From NCBI RefSeq assembly GCF_000069225.1, contig NC_010407.1, positions 1,240,001 through 1,304,000 on the forward strand: DNA of 64,000 nt. The letters run 5' to 3'. Under the pieces are notes generated by a model. The model was given only the letters and a program-made list of their open reading frames with translations, was not told the origin of the DNA and did not search any database. Source of the DNA: Clavibacter sepedonicus (lineage in GTDB: Bacteria; Actinomycetota; Actinomycetes; Actinomycetales; Microbacteriaceae). The position numbers were made by a program, and so were the translations under genes. This document shows, piece after piece, positions 8,635 through 16,951 of the stretch. Position 1 is the stretch's first letter. Each line of letters begins with the position of its first letter.

Positions 8635-9083
8635 TGGGGACGCGCATCGGCGTCGCCGTCATGGCGGTGCTCATGGTGCTGTACCTCACGCTGGCCGGCC
8701 AGATCGCCGTGCTGCTGCTGATCTCGGGCGAGCCCGTCGGCGTCGTGTTCGGGCTCGCGCTCCTGATCCTCCCGCTCGTCGGCGTGTGGGCGCTCGTGCG
8801 CGAGCTGTCCTTCGGCGTGCGGAGCGCGCGCCTGGCGCGGATCCTCGACGGGGAGGGCGGCCTGCCCGTCGCCGACCTGCCCACCCGCGCGAGCGGTCGT
8901 CCGATCCGGGACGCCGCCGACGAGGCGTTCCCCGCGTACCAGGCCGAGGTGGAGCAGGATCCCGCCAGCTGGCGCGCGTGGTTCCGTCTCGGCCTCGCGT
9001 ACGACGCGAGCGGCGACCGTCGCCGGGCGCGCGGCGCGATCCGCCGCGCCATCGCGCTGCATCGCGCCGAGCCTGCCGCCTGA
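8634..9083 (+). CDS. Small membrane protein with a TPR-like C-terminus
   Basis: 149 residues. Two hydrophobic segments (about 4-24 and 33-54) are followed by a soluble part. Near the C-terminus, DEAFPAYQAEVEQDPASWR with FRLGLAYDASGDRRRARGA looks like one to one-and-a-half tetratricopeptide repeats, so it may bind a protein partner at the inner face of the membrane. It overlaps the dapB stop by one base (TGATG), so translation is coupled to dapB. Function unknown; similar small proteins follow dapB in other Microbacteriaceae as far as I recall. Confidence 0.8.
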   Translation: MGTRIGVAVMAVLMVLYLTLAGQIAVLLLISGEPVGVVFGLALLILPLVGVWALVRELSFGVRSARLARILDGEGGLPVADLPTRASGRPIRDAADEAFPAYQAEVEQDPASWRAWFRLGLAYDASGDRRRARGAIRRAIALHRAEPAA

Positions 9084-9087
9084 CCGA

Positions 9088-9126
9088 CCGGGCTTGCGGC
9101 GACGAGCCGCGCCGCAGGTCGCCCGG
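9088..9126. terminator. Possible bidirectional terminator between convergent genes
   Basis: CCGGGC (9088-9093) pairs with GCCCGG (9121-9126), with a nested GCGGC/GCCGC stem inside. It sits in the 49-base gap where the dapB unit and a minus-strand gene converge. Confidence 0.45.
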
Positions 9127-9132
9127 CCCTGC

Positions 9133-10053
9133 TCAGCTCTTCGCGAGCAGCCGGTCGATGGCGAGCTCCACCGTGGGGTCGCGGAAGGCGAATCTGTCGG
9201 CGAGCAGCTTCTCGGGTCGTGCCGGCTGGCTGGAGAGCAGCAGCTCCTGCCCCGCCTCCTGCAGCGCGAGGCGGATGAGGAACTCGGGCGCCGGCACCAG
9301 GTAGGGGCGGTGCATGCGCTTCGCCAGGTACCGCATGAGCCGGTCGGCCATGACGGGCTCGGGGCCGGTGAGGTTCACGGGTCCGGAGACGGACGACGTC
9401 AGCAGGTGCACGATGGCGGCGGCCTCGTCGCGGAGGCTGATCCACGGCCAGACCTGGCCGCCGGTGCCGAGCCTGCCGGCGAGCCCGATGTTGGTGAGCA
9501 GGCGCAACGGCGCGAGCGCTCCCGCCTGCGCGAGCACGAGCCCGGTGCGCAGGGTGGCGGCGCGGACGTCGGCTGGCGCGTGGAAGGCCTCGGCCTCCCA
9601 CGCCTCCACGACCTCCGCGAGGAACCCCGCACCGCGCGGCGAGTCCTCCGTGAGGCGCTCGGCAGGGCGGTCGCCGTAGAAGCCCACGGCGGATCCGTTC
9701 AGCAGCACCCGGGGCGGGTTCGACGAGGACGCGATCGCGTCGACGATCGTCCGCGTGGCGGAGACGCGCGACGCGCGGATCTCCTCCTGGTACGCCTTCG
9801 TCCAGGGCAGCCGGCTGATGGAGGCGCCCGAGAGGTTCACGACGGCGTCCACGTCGTCGAGCACCGCGGGATCCAGGCGCCCATCGGCGGGCTGCCACTC
9901 GTGCTCGTCGGGCGAGGACGGTGCGTGGCGCACGAGCGTCTGCACGCGATGGCCGGCGGCGTGCAGCTGGGCCTGCAGCTCGGTGCCGATCGTGCCACCG
10001 GCACCCGAGATGAGGACGGTGAGCGGAGCGGGGGATGCGGTGCTGTCGGACAT
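9133..10053 (-). CDS. TIGR01777-family NAD(P)-dependent epimerase-like protein
   Basis: 306 residues. An atypical short-chain dehydrogenase/epimerase fold: the Rossmann motif ISGAGGTIG lies at about 14-22, NLSGASI and GSAVGFYGDR follow, and the C-terminal segment from about 245 (RPYLVPAPEFLIRLAL onward) is the DUF1731 domain that marks this subfamily. The enzymatic reaction of the bacterial members is not established. The ATG at 10053 is preceded by GAAGGG and, further out, a TAGGCT -10 on the minus strand (10085-10080), giving a leader of about 20 bases. Longer N-terminal frames upstream overlap the thyX promoter and were not used. Confidence 0.88.
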   Translation of the reverse strand: MSDSTASPAPLTVLISGAGGTIGTELQAQLHAAGHRVQTLVRHAPSSPDEHEWQPADGRLDPAVLDDVDAVVNLSGASISRLPWTKAYQEEIRASRVSATRTIVDAIASSSNPPRVLLNGSAVGFYGDRPAERLTEDSPRGAGFLAEVVEAWEAEAFHAPADVRAATLRTGLVLAQAGALAPLRLLTNIGLAGRLGTGGQVWPWISLRDEAAAIVHLLTSSVSGPVNLTGPEPVMADRLMRYLAKRMHRPYLVPAPEFLIRLALQEAGQELLLSSQPARPEKLLADRFAFRDPTVELAIDRLLAKS

Positions 10054-10158
10054 GGTCGAGCCCTTCGTCGGTGCCCACCAGCCTAGGACGCGGCCCCGCG
10101 CGGCAGCCGGGAGGAGCCGCGCGCGGGCGCGGTCGGGCCGTCGCGTACAGTGACGGTC

Positions 10159-10941
10159 GTGCCCCACGATGACATCGCCTTCCGCTCAGACATGACCGTG
10201 GAGCTCGTCCGCTCCAGCGCCCACGACTCCGACGTGATCTTCGCCGCGCGCGTCTCCACCGCCGGCGAGAAGACGCTCGAACGCGCGCTCGACGAGCCCG
10301 ACGGCCTGGACCGCGCCCTCGAGGGCGACGTCGACACCGAGGCCGAGGAGAAGCGGGTCAAGCGCGACCGCGGCCTCATCAACTACCTCATGCGCGACCG
10401 CCACGGATCGCCCTTCGAGCACAACTCCATGACCTTCTACGTGCAGGCGCCGATCTTCGTGTTCCGCGAGTTCATGCGGCACCGCATGGCCTCCTACAAC
10501 GAGGAGTCGGGCCGCTACAAGGAGCTCGACGCCGTGTTCTACGTGCCCGGTCCCGAGCGCAACCTCGTGCAGGTCGGCAAGCCCGGCGCCTACGAGTTCC
10601 ACGCGGGCACCCCCGAGCAGACCGCGCTCGTGCAGGAGGAGACCCGCCGCACGTCCGCCGAGGCGTACGCCTCCTACCAGCGGATGCTCGAGCAGGGCGT
10701 GGCACGCGAGGTCGCCCGCATCGTGCTGCCGCTCAACATCTACTCGTCGATGTACGTCACGCTCAACGCCCGCGCGCTGATGAACTTCCTGTCGCTGCGC
10801 ACCAAGCACGAGGACTCGACGTTCCCGAGCTTCCCGCAGCGGGAGATCGAGATGTGCGCCGAGAAGATGGAGACCGAGTTCGAGCGGCTCATGCCCCTGA
10901 CGCACGCCGCCTTCCAGAAGAACGGCCGCGTCGCCCCGTAG
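10159..10941 (+). CDS. thyX: FAD-dependent thymidylate synthase
   Basis: 260 residues from the chosen start. ThyX makes dTMP from dUMP with methylene-tetrahydrofolate and FADH2. The ThyX motif (RHR-x7-S) is visible as RHRMASYNEESGRY at about residues 105-118, and dUMP-binding residues lie in RTSAEAYASYQRML and ARALMNFLSLR. The GTG at 10159 lies 7 bases after TACAGT (10146-10151), consistent with a leaderless mRNA; the in-frame GTG at 10150 overlaps that element. The order thyX-dapA-rnj is a known actinobacterial arrangement. Confidence 0.95.
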   Translation: MPHDDIAFRSDMTVELVRSSAHDSDVIFAARVSTAGEKTLERALDEPDGLDRALEGDVDTEAEEKRVKRDRGLINYLMRDRHGSPFEHNSMTFYVQAPIFVFREFMRHRMASYNEESGRYKELDAVFYVPGPERNLVQVGKPGAYEFHAGTPEQTALVQEETRRTSAEAYASYQRMLEQGVAREVARIVLPLNIYSSMYVTLNARALMNFLSLRTKHEDSTFPSFPQREIEMCAEKMETEFERLMPLTHAAFQKNGRVAP

Positions 10942-10984
10942 CGAAGCCGGGATTGGGCGTCCGTCGCCCGTTACGATGGTGCCC

Positions 10985-11959
10985 GTGTCCACAGAGAACC
11001 CGTTCGGCCAGGTCCTGGTGGCGCTCGTCACCCCGTTCACCGCCGATGGCGAGGTCGACTGGGCGGGCGTCGAGAAGCACATGGACGACGTCATCGTCGC
11101 GGGCGCCGACGGCATCGTCGTCACCGGCACCACGGGCGAGACCAGCACCCTCACCGACCCCGAGAAGATCAAGCTCGTCGAGGTCGGCCGGTCCGTGAGC
11201 GCGGGCCGCGCGAAGATCATCACGGGCGGCGGATCCAACGAGACCGCCCACGCCATGCAGCTCGCGCGCCAGAGCGAGAAGGCGGGCGCCGACGGCAACA
11301 TGATCGTCACGCCGTACTACAACAAGCCCACGCAGGCCGGCGTGCTCACGCACTTCCGCATGATCGCCGACGCGACCGACCTCCCCGTCATCCTCTACGA
11401 CATCCCCGGCCGCACGGGCATCCCGATCCAGTACGAGACGATCCTCCGCGCCGCCAAGCACCCGAACATCCTCGCCGTGAAGGACGCCAAGGGCGACCTC
11501 GCGCAGGCCAGTCGCGTGCTCAACCAGACCGGCCTCATGTACTTCGCGGGCGACGACGCGAACGCGCTGCCGACCCTCGCCATCGGCGGCACGGGCCTCA
11601 TCGGCGTCACCGCCAACATCACCGCGACCCCGTACCGCACCATGGTCGACGCCGTGAACGCGGGCGACCTGGCCGCCGCCACCCACGCGCACCAGCAGCT
11701 CGAGCCGCTCGTCCGCGCCGTCATGACGCACGTGCCCGGCACGGTCGCGGCGAAGTACATCCTCCACGGACTCGGCCGCATCGGCAGCCCGCGCGTGCGC
11801 CTGCCTCTGGTGGGCCCCGAGGAGTGGGAGGCGGCGCAGATCGAGGACGAGATCGATCCTCTGCGCGACGTCCCCGGCGTCGATTTCCGCAACTTCCGCC
11901 CCGACCGCAATGCCGCGGCGGGTGGAGCGCTGCCGCAGGTCGCTGGCACCACGCGCTGA
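10985..11959 (+). CDS. dapA: 4-hydroxy-tetrahydrodipicolinate synthase
   Basis: 324 residues. DapA condenses pyruvate and aspartate semialdehyde, the first step of lysine/meso-DAP synthesis. This is a class I aldolase barrel: the GTTGETSTL segment (about 49-57), the catalytic Tyr region MIVTPYYNKP (about 108-117), and the Schiff-base Lys in ILAVKDAKGDL (about 171). The GTG at 10985 is 7 bases after TACGAT (10972-10977), so the mRNA is probably leaderless; the ATG at 10976 is part of the -10. It is slightly longer than the usual ~295-300 residues because of a C-terminal tail. rnj follows 59 bases later. Confidence 0.95.
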   Translation: MSTENPFGQVLVALVTPFTADGEVDWAGVEKHMDDVIVAGADGIVVTGTTGETSTLTDPEKIKLVEVGRSVSAGRAKIITGGGSNETAHAMQLARQSEKAGADGNMIVTPYYNKPTQAGVLTHFRMIADATDLPVILYDIPGRTGIPIQYETILRAAKHPNILAVKDAKGDLAQASRVLNQTGLMYFAGDDANALPTLAIGGTGLIGVTANITATPYRTMVDAVNAGDLAAATHAHQQLEPLVRAVMTHVPGTVAAKYILHGLGRIGSPRVRLPLVGPEEWEAAQIEDEIDPLRDVPGVDFRNFRPDRNAAAGGALPQVAGTTR

Positions 11960-12018
11960 CGCGCCCCGAGCATCCCATCGCCGGTCCCCTCGGGCCGCAC
12001 CGTCACCAGAGGAGCCCC

Positions 12019-13701
12019 ATGCCCCAGGCCGTCTACGATCCGCCGGAGCTCAAGCCCGGCATCCTGCGCATCACGCCGATCGGCGGTCTCGGCGAGATCG
12101 GCCGCAACATGACGACGTTCGAGATCGACGGCAAGATCCTCGTCGTCGACTGCGGCGTGCTCTTCCCCGAGGAGCACCAGCCGGGCGTCGACCTGATCCT
12201 CCCGGACTTCTCCTCCATCGCGGACCGCCTCGACGACGTCGTCGGCATCGTCCTCACGCACGGCCACGAGGACCACATCGGCGCCGTCCCGTACCTCCTC
12301 AAGCTGAAGCAGGACATCCCGCTGATCGGCTCCGGCCTCACGCTCGCCCTCATCGAGGCGAAGCTCAAGGAGCACCGGATCACGCCGTACACGTTCCAGG
12401 TGAAGGAGGGCGACCGCGAGCGCCTCGGCCCGTTCGAGCTCGAGTTCGTCGCCGTCAACCACTCCATCCCGGACGCGCTGGCCGTCGCCATCACGACCGA
12501 GGCGGGCAGCGTGCTGCACACCGGCGACTTCAAGATGGACCAGCTCCCGCTCGACGACCGGATCACCGACCTCCGCGCCTTCGCGCGCCTCGGCGAGGCC
12601 GGCATCGACCTCTTCATGTCGGACTCCACCAACGCGGACGTCCCCGGCTTCACGCCCACCGAGCGGTCCATCGGCCCCGTGCTCGAGGCCGTCATCTCGA
12701 AGGCGCCGCGACGCGTCATCGTCGCGAGCTTCTCCAGCCACGTGCACCGCGTGCAGCAGGTGCTCGACGCCGCGCACGCGAACGGCCGGCGCGTCGCGTT
12801 CATCGGCCGCTCGATGATCCGCAACATGACCATCGCAGCCGAGCTCGGCTACCTGAAGGTGCCGGAGGGGGTCCTCATCGACTCCAAGAAGGCCGTCAAC
12901 CTGCCCGACGACCAGATCGTCTACATGAGCACGGGATCGCAGGGCGAGCCGATGGCCGTGCTGAGCCGCATGGCGAACCTCGAGCACCAGATCGAGATCG
13001 GGCAGGACGACACCGTCATCCTCGCGTCGAGCCTCATCCCGGGCAACGAGAACGCCGTCTACCGCGTGATCAACGGGCTCACGAAGCTCGGCGCGAACGT
13101 GGTGCACAAGGCCAACGCGAAGGTCCACGTCTCGGGCCACGCGGCCGCCGGCGAGCTGCTCTACTGCTACAACATCCTCAAGCCGCGCAACGTCCTGCCG
13201 GTGCACGGCGAGTACCGCCACCTGGTCGCGAACCAGCAGCTGGCCATCCAGACCGGCGTGCCGGAGCGCAACACGTTCCTCGCGGAGCACGGCACCGTCC
13301 TCGACATGAAGGACGGGCACGTGCGCGTCACGGGCCAGCTCGACGTCGGCTACGTCTACGTCTACGTCGACGGCTCGACGGTGGGAGAGATCACCGACGC
13401 CGACCTCAAGGACCGCCGCATCCTCTCGGAAGAGGGGTTCGTCACGATCTTCGTGGTGGTCGAGCCGCAGACGGGCAAGGCCATCATCGGCCCCGAGATC
13501 GAGGCCCGCGGGTTCGCCGAGGACTCCAAGGTCTTCGACAGCGTCAAGCCGCTCGTCGTCAAGGCGCTCGCGGAGGCCGCGGCCAACGGCACGCGCGACA
13601 CGCACGCGTACTCGCAGGTCGTGCGGCGCACGGTCGGGCGCTGGGTCAACTCGTCGCACCGCCGCCGCCCGATGATCATCCCGGTGGTCATCGAGGCGTA
13701 G
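12019..13701 (+). CDS. rnj: Ribonuclease J
   Basis: 560 residues. A metallo-beta-lactamase/beta-CASP nuclease with 5'-3' exo- and endoribonuclease activity in mRNA decay and rRNA maturation. The zinc-binding HGHEDHIGAVP motif is at about 81-91, further metal ligands are in LHTGDFKMD (about 172) and SDSTNAD (about 203), and beta-CASP motifs include FIGRSM, STGSQGEP and VHVSGHAAAGE. The C-terminal domain runs from about 455. The ATG at 12019 follows AGAGGAGCCCC, a good Shine-Dalgarno, unlike the leaderless neighbours. Together with pnp this window carries two core RNA-decay enzymes. Confidence 0.96.
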   Translation: MPQAVYDPPELKPGILRITPIGGLGEIGRNMTTFEIDGKILVVDCGVLFPEEHQPGVDLILPDFSSIADRLDDVVGIVLTHGHEDHIGAVPYLLKLKQDIPLIGSGLTLALIEAKLKEHRITPYTFQVKEGDRERLGPFELEFVAVNHSIPDALAVAITTEAGSVLHTGDFKMDQLPLDDRITDLRAFARLGEAGIDLFMSDSTNADVPGFTPTERSIGPVLEAVISKAPRRVIVASFSSHVHRVQQVLDAAHANGRRVAFIGRSMIRNMTIAAELGYLKVPEGVLIDSKKAVNLPDDQIVYMSTGSQGEPMAVLSRMANLEHQIEIGQDDTVILASSLIPGNENAVYRVINGLTKLGANVVHKANAKVHVSGHAAAGELLYCYNILKPRNVLPVHGEYRHLVANQQLAIQTGVPERNTFLAEHGTVLDMKDGHVRVTGQLDVGYVYVYVDGSTVGEITDADLKDRRILSEEGFVTIFVVVEPQTGKAIIGPEIEARGFAEDSKVFDSVKPLVVKALAEAAANGTRDTHAYSQVVRRTVGRWVNSSHRRRPMIIPVVIEA

Positions 13702-13730
13702 GCCGCACGCCGGGAGGCCGGAGCGGATCC

Positions 13731-13762
13731 AGGAGGGGGCGGGGGAGACCCCGCCCCCTCCT
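13731..13762 (+). terminator. Strong terminator hairpin after rnj
   Basis: A perfect 14-bp GC-rich stem (13731-13744 with 13749-13762) with a GAGA loop lies 30 bases after the rnj stop codon. It is followed by TGACG rather than a T-run. Confidence 0.8.
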
Positions 13763-13904
13763 GACGTACCGGCGGGACGGTCCGCGCGGCCCCCGCTCGG
13801 GGGTGGGCATGTCATCCCCGTAGGCGAAGCGCCGCGCACGGCGCCGCCCCTAGCGTCGGAGGTGACCGGACGGGCCGCTGGGGACCGCCGGGGAAGGAGC
13901 GGCC

Positions 13905-14941
13905 GTGGGCATCTGGCGGAGATGGATCCTCCCGATCACGAGGCTCGTCGTGCTGGCCGCCATCGCGGTGGCCCTCGTGCGCATGGCGTTCTTCGGGACG
14001 ACGACCGAGGAGGTCGCCCAGGCGCCGACGGGCTCGGTCGTGGAGTCGCAGGTGCCGGCGTCGATCGCGACCGTGGTCAACGACGTCACGGTGAAGGGCA
14101 GCATCCAGCCGGATCCCGACGTGGCCGTGAAGGCGACGCTGCAGGGGAAGGTCTCGAAGCTCGTCGCCGGCCGGGGCGCGACGCTCGCGGCCGGCGACCC
14201 GATCCTCGTCATCCGCCAGGAGACGCCGGTGGATCCGGTGATCGCCGCCGACGGCACTGTCACGCAGCCGAAGCCCAAGGTCGTCACCGAGACCGTCACC
14301 GCATCCGCCGCCGGGTCGCTCGCGGAGCTCGGCGTGCTCGTCGGCCAGGAGGTCGCCGTGGGCGACGCGGTCGGCCGGATCGCACCCCCACCTTCCGTGC
14401 GATGGCCCCGCTCACCGCGGAGGAGCAGTACCGGCTCGTCATGCAGCCGACGACGGCACGGGTCGCGATCACGTCGGGCCCCGCGCCCTTCGAGTGCGCG
14501 GACCTGCGCATCGGGCAGCAGGCGGCGGGCGGCGCCGGAGGTGCCGGCTCGACGGGCGACGCGGGTGGCGCGGGTGGCACCGGATCCACCGGTGGCACCG
14601 AGTCGGCCTCCACCGGCGCGACCGTCTCCTGCGCCGTGCCGGCCGGCACGCGCGTCTTCCCGGGGCTCGCGGCCGACATCACGATCCCCGCGGGCGAGGC
14701 GCCCGACGTGCTGACGCTCCCGACGACCGCGGTCGAGGGCCTCGCCGACACCGGCAACGTCTGGCTCGCCTCGGACACCGGCGAGCCGGAGGAGCGCGCC
14801 GTCGGCCTGGGCATCAGCGACGGCGAGATGGTGCAGATCACCTCGGGCCTCGCGGAGGGCGACATGGTGCTCGAGTTCGTGCCCGGCGCGCCCGTCCCCG
14901 AGGACGAGGCGATGATGATGCAGGGCGGGTACGGCGGATGA
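13905..14941 (+). pseudogene. HlyD/MacA-like exporter adaptor, frameshifted
   Basis: Two reading frames together make one adaptor protein. The first (GTG 13905, with GGGGAAGGAG upstream) encodes an N-terminal membrane anchor (about 12-30), then a barrel-sandwich/lipoyl-like region (VKGSIQPDPDVAVKATLQGK, later PVDPVIAADGTVTQP and VGQEVAVGDAVGRIAPP). After codon 14385 this frame becomes nonsense-like, while the frame ending at 14941 takes up the protein (TFRAMAPLTAEEQYRL to a Gly-rich loop and a beta-barrel part with TLPTTAVEGL). One more C in the CCCCC run at 14385-14389 would join them. Either the gene is broken in this strain or this is a base-calling error. The ATPase gene overlaps its end by 4 bases. 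A TAGCGT -10 lies at 13851-13856. Confidence 0.85.
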
Positions 14942-15645
14942 GCCTGATCCGCCTGGAGCAGGTGACCCGAACGGTCGAGCGGCCGGACGACGAGCCGCTG
15001 ACGATCCTGCACGGCGTCGACCTCGACGTGTCCGTCGGCGACCACGTCTCGATCGTGGGCCGGTCGGGATCGGGCAAGTCGACGCTGCTGAACATCCTGG
15101 GTCTGCTCGACACCCCCACCACCGGCGAGGTCTTCCTCGACGACGTGCCCATGGCCCGCGTCTCCGGATCCCGGCGTGACCGGGCCCGCGGCGGCGACAT
15201 CGGCTTCATCTTCCAGCAGTTCAACCTGCTGCAGGGACGCACGGCCCGCGAGAACGTGATGACACCGCTGCTCTACTCGACCGGCCGCACGTTCTGGCGG
15301 CGCGCGTCGATCGCGGCCGACATGCTCGAGCGGGTCGGCCTCGGCCACCGCATCGACTCCATGCCGGAGACCATGTCCGGCGGCGAGCAGCAGCGCGTCG
15401 CCATCGCCCGTGCCCTCGTGCGCTCGCCGCGGCTGATCCTCGCGGACGAGCCGACCGGCGCCCTCGACATCGAGACCGGCGCCACCGTGATGACCCTGCT
15501 CGCCGAGGTCGCGCACGCGTCCGGCGCGGCGCTGGTGACCATCACGCACGACCCGACCGTCGCGGCCCGCGCGGATCGGCACCACCGCCTCGAGGCGGGT
15601 GTCCTCGCGCCCGCCGAGGCCCTCACCCGCGGGGTGCTCGCATGA
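14938..15645 (+). CDS. ABC transporter ATP-binding protein (MacB/LolD type)
   Basis: 235 residues. Walker A is GRSGSGKST (about 42-50), the Q-loop is FQQFNL, the signature is MSGGEQQR (about 145-152), Walker B is LILADEPTG, and the switch His is in TITHD. The family energises tripartite-like systems in which an FtsX-type permease works with a periplasmic-type adaptor, usually exporting peptides or toxic compounds, or acting on the envelope. ATG at 14938 overlaps the adaptor stop (ATGA), and the permease start overlaps this stop in the same way, so all three are one operon. The exported substrate cannot be told. Confidence 0.93.
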   Translation: MSLIRLEQVTRTVERPDDEPLTILHGVDLDVSVGDHVSIVGRSGSGKSTLLNILGLLDTPTTGEVFLDDVPMARVSGSRRDRARGGDIGFIFQQFNLLQGRTARENVMTPLLYSTGRTFWRRASIAADMLERVGLGHRIDSMPETMSGGEQQRVAIARALVRSPRLILADEPTGALDIETGATVMTLLAEVAHASGAALVTITHDPTVAARADRHHRLEAGVLAPAEALTRGVLA

Positions 15646-16874
15646 GTGGCTGGCTGTCGCGCACGGCGACCGGTCTCGTGGGCGCGGTCGTGGAGGCATG
15701 GGCCGAGCTGCGGATCCACCGCACGCGCGTGATGCTGTCGCTCATCGGCGTCGCGGTCGCGGTGGCGGCGATCACCTCGGTCGTCGGCCTCGGCGCGGTG
15801 GTGCAGCAGTCGCAGACCGAGCAGATGGAGCGCCAGTCGGGCCGACCCGCCGCGCTGTCGGTGTCCGCGTACTCCGCGACCGGGTCAGGCCTGTCCTACG
15901 CCGAGCAGCGCACGCTCCTCGCGGACGTCGCCGACCGGTACGGCATCACCTGGTCGACGATCATCGGCTCCACGACGGTGCCGGTCGACTTCGCGCGCGG
16001 CCGGGTGCAGGTCCAGACGGTCGTGGTCGACCGGGACTACGGCCAGATGCGTCGCGTCGACGTGACGGATGGCCGTTGGTTCGTCGAGCGTGACGGCGAG
16101 CGCCTCGCGCCCGCGCTCGTGGTCAACCCGGCGTTCCTGGCGGAGCTCGGGTCGCCCGAGATCGCCGCGCACCCCTCCGCCGTGCTGCACGGCGAGCGGT
16201 CCGACCTCGTGGGCGTCGTCGTGGGCACCGTGCCCGCGCTGTACGCGGAGGAGCCGCCGACCGTGTACCTGCAGGCGTCCGACGCCGAGCGCCTGATGTC
16301 CGACGACGCGCTCGACGCGATGGCGCCGCAGTCCGAGTTCTGGGTGCCCGAGGCGGAGGCCGACGCGCTGACCGCGGCCATCACCTCTCAGGTGGCGGCG
16401 ACCGCGCCCGAGGGGTGGGAGGTCAGCGTCGGCCGCAGCGACTGGGGGACCTACGACTACGACCCGCTGCTGGCCGTCAAGATCCTCGTCGGGGGAGTGG
16501 CGGGCCTCGTGCTCCTCCTCGGCGCGCTCGGCCTCGTGAACATCTCGCTCGTGACCGTGAAGCAGCGGATCCGCGAGATCGGCGTCCGCCGCAGCTTCGG
16601 CGCGAGCGCGGGGCGCGTGTTCTTCGCGGTGATGATGGAGAGCGTCGTGGCGACCGTGGCGGCCGGGGTCGTCGGGGTCATGGCCGCGGTGGCGATCGTG
16701 AAGAACCCGTGGATCCTCTCGTTCGTCGCCTCGGGTGTCACCGAGTTCCCGCCGTTCCCGCTCTCGGCGGCGCTCCTCGGGCTCGGCGCGTCCCTGGTCG
16801 TGGGCGCGATCGCGGGTCTGCTGCCCGCGCTCGTGGCGGTGCGCGTGTCCGTCATCGATGCGATCCGCTACTGA
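15642..16874 (+). CDS. FtsX-like ABC transporter permease (MacB type)
   Basis: 410 residues. One N-terminal membrane span (about 28-50, [20 protein letters not shown]), a large extracytoplasmic MacB-type core domain (about 52-275), then three C-terminal spans (about 282-304, 328-352 and 372-398). This is the MacB/FtsX permease topology. The conserved cytoplasmic loop [17 protein letters not shown] (about 305-321) contacts the ATPase. The ATG overlaps the ATPase stop by 4 bases. If the upstream adaptor is truly broken, this pair may be non-functional, may work alone, or may depend on another adaptor. Confidence 0.92.
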   Translation: MSGWLSRTATGLVGAVVEAWAELRIHRTRVMLSLIGVAVAVAAITSVVGLGAVVQQSQTEQMERQSGRPAALSVSAYSATGSGLSYAEQRTLLADVADRYGITWSTIIGSTTVPVDFARGRVQVQTVVVDRDYGQMRRVDVTDGRWFVERDGERLAPALVVNPAFLAELGSPEIAAHPSAVLHGERSDLVGVVVGTVPALYAEEPPTVYLQASDAERLMSDDALDAMAPQSEFWVPEAEADALTAAITSQVAATAPEGWEVSVGRSDWGTYDYDPLLAVKILVGGVAGLVLLLGALGLVNISLVTVKQRIREIGVRRSFGASAGRVFFAVMMESVVATVAAGVVGVMAAVAIVKNPWILSFVASGVTEFPPFPLSAALLGLGASLVVGAIAGLLPALVAVRVSVIDAIRY

Positions 16875-16951
16875 TGCCGCGGCCGGGCGGGGAGCGTCGC
16901 GCCCGGCCAGGCGTCCCGTCGGCGACGGCGGTGCGGGATAACGTGGGTCGC

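Noticed and set aside
11395-13839. An 814-residue open frame on the minus strand across dapA and rnj
   Set aside because: It runs antiparallel to conserved dapA and rnj codons; high third-position GC keeps the opposite frame open. The translation is an Ala/Arg/Asp-rich string without domains.
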